In this document: in pieces, positions 59,678-64,000 of the stretch
Numbering within the stretch: the first letter of the stretch is position 1
Layout of the letters: each line of letters starts with the position of its first letter
Source: Blakeslea trispora
Taxonomy: Eukaryota > Mucoromycota > Mucoromycetes > Mucorales > Choanephoraceae
DNA: 64,000 nucleotides
Direction of reading: 5' to 3'
Assembly (NCBI GenBank): GCA_025331445.1
Contig: JAIWNE010000126.1
Span: forward strand, 32,040-96,039
The notes under the pieces: model-generated
Told to the model about the DNA's origin: nothing
Database searches by the model: none
Seen by the model: the letters and a program-made list of their open reading frames with translations, nothing else
Position numbers and translations under genes: made by a program

Positions 59678-62600
59678 TCAAGCTATATCGTTAGCAACTT
59701 GACTTGGTTGTTCTTTGGATATACTAGTACTAGGGTTGCTAGAGGATGCACTAGCTTCATTTTGCTCGTTACTATTTACAGAAATGCAAAAATCGGCTTG
59801 TAGTCCTCGATAATATACTGTCTTTGGATTGGGATTGCAATATGTATCTACAGGAATCCCTAAAGATTCGAAGTCCTTCTTGGCTCTTTCTGTCCATTCA
59901 ACTCGATCGTCGGGAGTGAAGGCAAACTTGCCAAGGTTGGCCCAATAGTATGCTTTTAGAAATTTTATCTCCTGAATAAAGTGCATCTCGTATACGCCAT
60001 GCTGAAGTACCTGATAAAAGTAGTCAGATTTGGTTGTTTTCAATTTGAGCTTTTACGCAATCTAACGAAACATACCATATAGCCTTCTACCATTCGACGA
60101 GTTACAATATAAGGCAAGGCACGAGCAAGATACAAACAAGGCTGAGTAAATTCCCAAAACTTTACTTGTTGAAATGCATGGTTCAATCTCGAAAGACCAG
60201 AGACAAATTTCTCATAATTCTTGATGTCACCATCAGACATAAGATCAATCTGTCCATCCTCAACCATACAATAAAGTCCCATAGTAGCAAATATAAGGCC
60301 AAAGATAGGAAAGGTGTTTGCTATTGAAAAAAAAAAGCATAAAAGCATTAATCTCATTAAAGCAGACCCAATTGTTTGAATACTTACGAGTTACCGTCAG
60401 AGAGGGCAAGTTATTGATAAGCTTCTGTATATGTCGTCTTGCTAAATCAAAAAGATGGTTTCTAGCATAGTAGCAGACTAATGTACCATGAATAGCTATA
60501 CGATTGTATTCGGCTGCCTCTTTTACATGCGACTCCAACAATGCGACATAGGGTGCACAATCTGCCATGCGATCCATGACAATCGCATTACCAACATTGT
60601 AGACGCCTAGCCATGTCTCTGCTTCAAAATCTCCATTACCATGTGCAGTGTCAACCATCTGTTTCAGGAGTGCTACATCAGTAGCAGATCGGTTGAAGTT
60701 GCCTTCAAAGATCCGCATTGTCACCAAAAGGCCTACTGATCTGTAAAAGGACTGGCAATCAGTTACAATGCCAAGTGTTCTTACGCCTTCAATCGATTGG
60801 TAAAGTAAATCTCTAGCGTTCGAAAATTTTCCTGCAGCAAAACACAATAGAGAACAAATAGTCAGCGTACCAGGATCAGCTTTGTCATTGTTCATTTGGC
60901 GGAGCGCCTTGGCTATATAATATATACTGTTTGCTTTGTCATCATTCAACCAGCACAACAAAGCATTACGGGCCAGAAATAAAGTATAGTTAGGTCCCAA
61001 ATCGTCCAAACTTTCGCAAGCATTCAGACCAGCTAAACAAGCGTATACAAAATCTCGACCATTGCCCGTGTAGAAATAGATGCTGGATAGCTGAGCCATG
61101 ATCTCGACTATTCGAAATTCGAGCTCTCTTTTTGATGCCGACTTGTATTTGGCCAAGATTCTCCAACGGCGGTTTTGGTATTGAACTATCTTGTTCTTCC
61201 AAAATCTAAATAGAAAACAAAGTGGTGACTTGGGCCAAGGTTCGCCTAGTATTTCAAGCGCTTTAAATAAATAGTGTTCTCCTTCTCTTAATTTCGTTCG
61301 CATAGTGTAGCAAATGCCCAAACGGCGGTATACGTCGCTGAGATGTACATGGCCAAACTGATCCAACAGATCGTCGTTCTCGTCCAATATCTTTACAATT
61401 CTCTGTAAATTTACAGTGGCTTCAGGTAATAGATACGATAGCATGTTTTGGTCTGCAAGAGCTTCAAGGTAGTACAGCTGTTTTCCTATCATGTCTGTTT
61501 GCAAATAGTGTCTTGTTATTTTTCCTAATAGCTGCATATAGTTGTCTTTTGTAATCTGGCATTCATAGTATCTAGCAAGCGAACGATGTCGGCTGATACG
61601 GGTTTCATATGAGACCATATCATATATGCTTTGAGGGATAGTGATATGCGTAAATGTGTAAACATGTATATTGGACTCTATGGAATTGCCGTTGTCAACT
61701 TGTTGCAGAAAGTGATAAACATCAAATCGCTGGATTTGCTTGTGAACTTGTTCAGGAGAATCGTTTTCAAAAATGCAATTAGTTTTCTTGATAACAGCCT
61801 TAATTTCGTAAATTGTAAAGTACTGATCTAGACAACAAGCAACCTTTGAATATATGGAGTTAGTGTCTAATTCCTAACAAAAGTAAGATGATGAATTACC
61901 GTCAAAAATTCTTGGTAGTTTGAGTCCAAACGATCAAATTGCATCTTTATGATACGTTTGTAATCGAAATTTCCTAGCAAGTTCTCCAAATCAAAATTGC
62001 TGGTGCTCGGTACAAGTTCTCCTTGAACCACAGTGACATGGTTAAAGTCCTTCAAGATGATAGCCATGTTTCTATTTTACAAGATTTAGTATGATAGAAG
62101 CAGTTAATGCTGCAATGGTGCTTACTTGACATAAAGAGGATTACCATCAGTACGTTTCTTTTTAGATACACAAAAGAGGGTCTTTATCAATGTCAGGTTC
62201 TACAACATAAAATATGCTGTCTTACCTGAACGACTTTTACAATCTCAGGGCTTACACGATGTACGCCACTATCAAAGTTTTGCAGAATAATTTCACCAAT
62301 CTCACGTTCACCAAGACCATTCAACTCAATATATTGATGTGACCCTGTTGATCTGAAGGTATCAATGAATCCAACATTGTAGTCTTTTAGGGGACGTGTT
62401 GCCATCAAGATCATGACTTTTTGGCAATGTTCGTGAATGTGCTGAAGTATTCTTATTGAAGAATTGTCAGCCCCTATTTTTTTTTTTGGGCAGATGCATT
62501 TGGTTATATTCCTAGTCTCTCTTCTTTGTATCAACATTATCTTACATTGTACATCATCGCAGATAAATACTAGGCCAACATGCTTAGATGCATGTTGCGT

Positions 62601-64000
62601 CATTCGTGTGATAACACCCATAAGCAATATGTCCCTTGCTCTTCCGTCTAACAGCCTGGTATACCGGTTTTCATTAATTTCATTAAGTGTTGTAAATATG
62701 TCTTTAAACAAAGGTATATATCCAGCCTCCTCACTGCATTTCAGTAGACACCGCGAGATCAATTCGACCATTTCGTTAGTCACTTCCATATGATTAGAGC
62801 TGGAGCCTAGAGAAGACGGGGACATAGAAGTATATGATGCGAGTCGTTTAAACCATTCTTTGTTGGTAGGAAAATGAGTTGAACTAGTCAAAGAGTGTGA
62901 GCTACTGGATCCAGATGCTGAATAAACTGAGTGAGTGTTTTGGAAATGATGGATGCTTGTGTTTGAGGTTTGCGAAAGAGCATCTGATTTTCTATTCACT
63001 TTTTGTGGTATTCTATCAGAATCAATAATTTCAAATAAACCTAACATGAGGTTTCGAAGCAAGTAGTATTTGCTACTCTTTTCAACTAAAATACAAAAAA
63101 AAAAGAAACATTATGAGCATGTAATTCATTGATTTTCATTTCACAACTAACCTTCAGTGGATGATGACCAACTAGTATGTAAAGAAAAAAAAAAAAGTTA
63201 ATCAAAATATGTTTTGATATCAGTTTAGTCAAACATACCAGCTAAAAACTCCATGCGATGCAACCAATTTGTGCAAATTGCTACAAAAGAAGCTCTTTCC
63301 AGCACCTGACGAGCCAGCAATCACCAAAAAATGATGATTAGGTGCGTCATTCCAATCATCAACAAACTGAGTAGCGATTTCCATCTCGGATTTGTAGCCT
63401 ATATAGTCGCTTGACTTTTCAAAGCTCAGGATTGAAATACGCTTGTCTCTTTCTGGAGGACCAAATTGCAGTAGACCAAAAATCTGAACTGGCTTCGTTT
63501 TACCTTTGACGATATTTTCCCCCAAATCTTCAAATTCACAAAGTCCTCCAATCTGTTTTCTAGTCAAGGGATCACACACAACATTTTCTTTAGAGAAGGG
63601 AAATTTCAACATACGAACAGCAACAATAATTGCATCGCCAGCAATACCAGGATCTCGACGATAGGGACTACCTTTAGGCAAGACAGCTGTAAATACGTTT
63701 CCTGTAGAAAGAGATATCGCAAAGCCTTGAAATCCCTCAGCAATATAGCTGTCTCTTATGTGTAGCGCTGCTTTGGCAGCAAATACAGCTTCACGCTCAT
63801 GAGATAAAGGTGGTAAGCCGAAAACAGCTAACAAGGTAGCACCTGTTTAAAGAAATTGTAAGAATCACTAGATTGTTTTTTTAAGACAAAGTTGGTGAAT
63901 ACCTTTGTCATCAATAGCAAACTGCTGTAGCATGCCTTCATATTTAACTAGAGCACCAATAGCTAAAGATACAGCTTTCTGCACTTTTGCTAATCCTTCT
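59678..64000 (-). CDS. ADCY10: Soluble-type adenylyl cyclase (ADCY10-like), 5' end outside window
   Basis: Predicted multidomain signalling ATPase/cyclase. Ten exons are visible: 64000-63903 (partial), 63842-63239, 63171-63152, 63085-62546, 62473-62226, 62157-62126, 62071-61900, 61873-60388, 60320-60076 and 60010-59678; phases agree throughout. The window holds the end of the second class III cyclase domain (LVKYEGMLQQFAIDDKGATL, AVFGLPPLSHEREAVFAAK, GIAGDAIIVAVRM). Then comes a STAND/AAA-type ATPase with P-loop GSSGAGKS and Walker-B-like FICDDVQWADNSS. A long TPR-like helical C-terminus ends SKEQPSQVANDIA. This layout (cyclase, ATPase, TPR) defines soluble adenylyl cyclase in animals. In this cyclase domain the usual Asn of the 'VN.AAR' motif is Ile. 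The N-terminal cyclase domain should lie beyond 64000. Confidence 0.9.

Overview
The window looks like nuclear DNA of an early-diverging fungus, most likely a Mucorales-type Mucoromycota. The DNA is AT-rich. Genes are broken by many introns of about 40-90 bp with GT/AG ends and CTAAC-like branch sites. The gene set is plainly eukaryotic, with a divergent chitin synthase and a soluble-type adenylyl cyclase, and the transposon debris resembles gag, integrase and Tc1 families I associate with Mucorales. All exon maps below were built by hand from splice motifs and reading phase. For each multi-exon gene the exon lengths sum to an intact frame, except where a break is stated.

Left part (1-23.9 kb) is dense and housekeeping-like: a C2H2 zinc-finger factor, methionyl-tRNA synthetase, complex I subunit NDUFA2, ribosome-assembly GTPase NOG2 and a GPATCH11-like G-patch protein (all minus); a GH47 alpha-mannosidase (plus); a HIRIP3-like histone chaperone (minus) sharing an 89-bp intergenic region with CENP-O (plus); then long-form tRNase Z and a reticulon (plus).

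Middle part (23.9-47 kb): a 2.3-kb stretch with unidentified coding-like fragments; a 1299-residue chitin synthase-like protein whose catalytic motifs are altered; an intact Tc1/mariner element (30938-32264) inserted in a decayed gag-like reading frame; a gene-poor stretch; a small orphan protein; PP4 catalytic subunit; IML2/TTC39-type protein; a RhoGEF; and an HSL-type hydrolase with an apparent frameshift.

Right part (47-64 kb) is a transposon graveyard: a broken gag-protease LTR element with two diverged LTR-like ends, an integrase relic on the opposite strand, a Tc1-type DDE relic and a transposon-like C-terminal fragment. Among them are an intact F-box gene and a tRNA-Ser(CGA). The window closes with the 3' part of a soluble adenylyl cyclase (minus) whose 5' end lies beyond base 64000.

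I found no single new system. The points most worth following up are the motif-altered chitin synthase, the intact young transposon, the chaperone/kinetochore divergent pair, the sAC with an altered cyclase motif, the dual-start tRNase Z and a perfect 34-bp palindrome.
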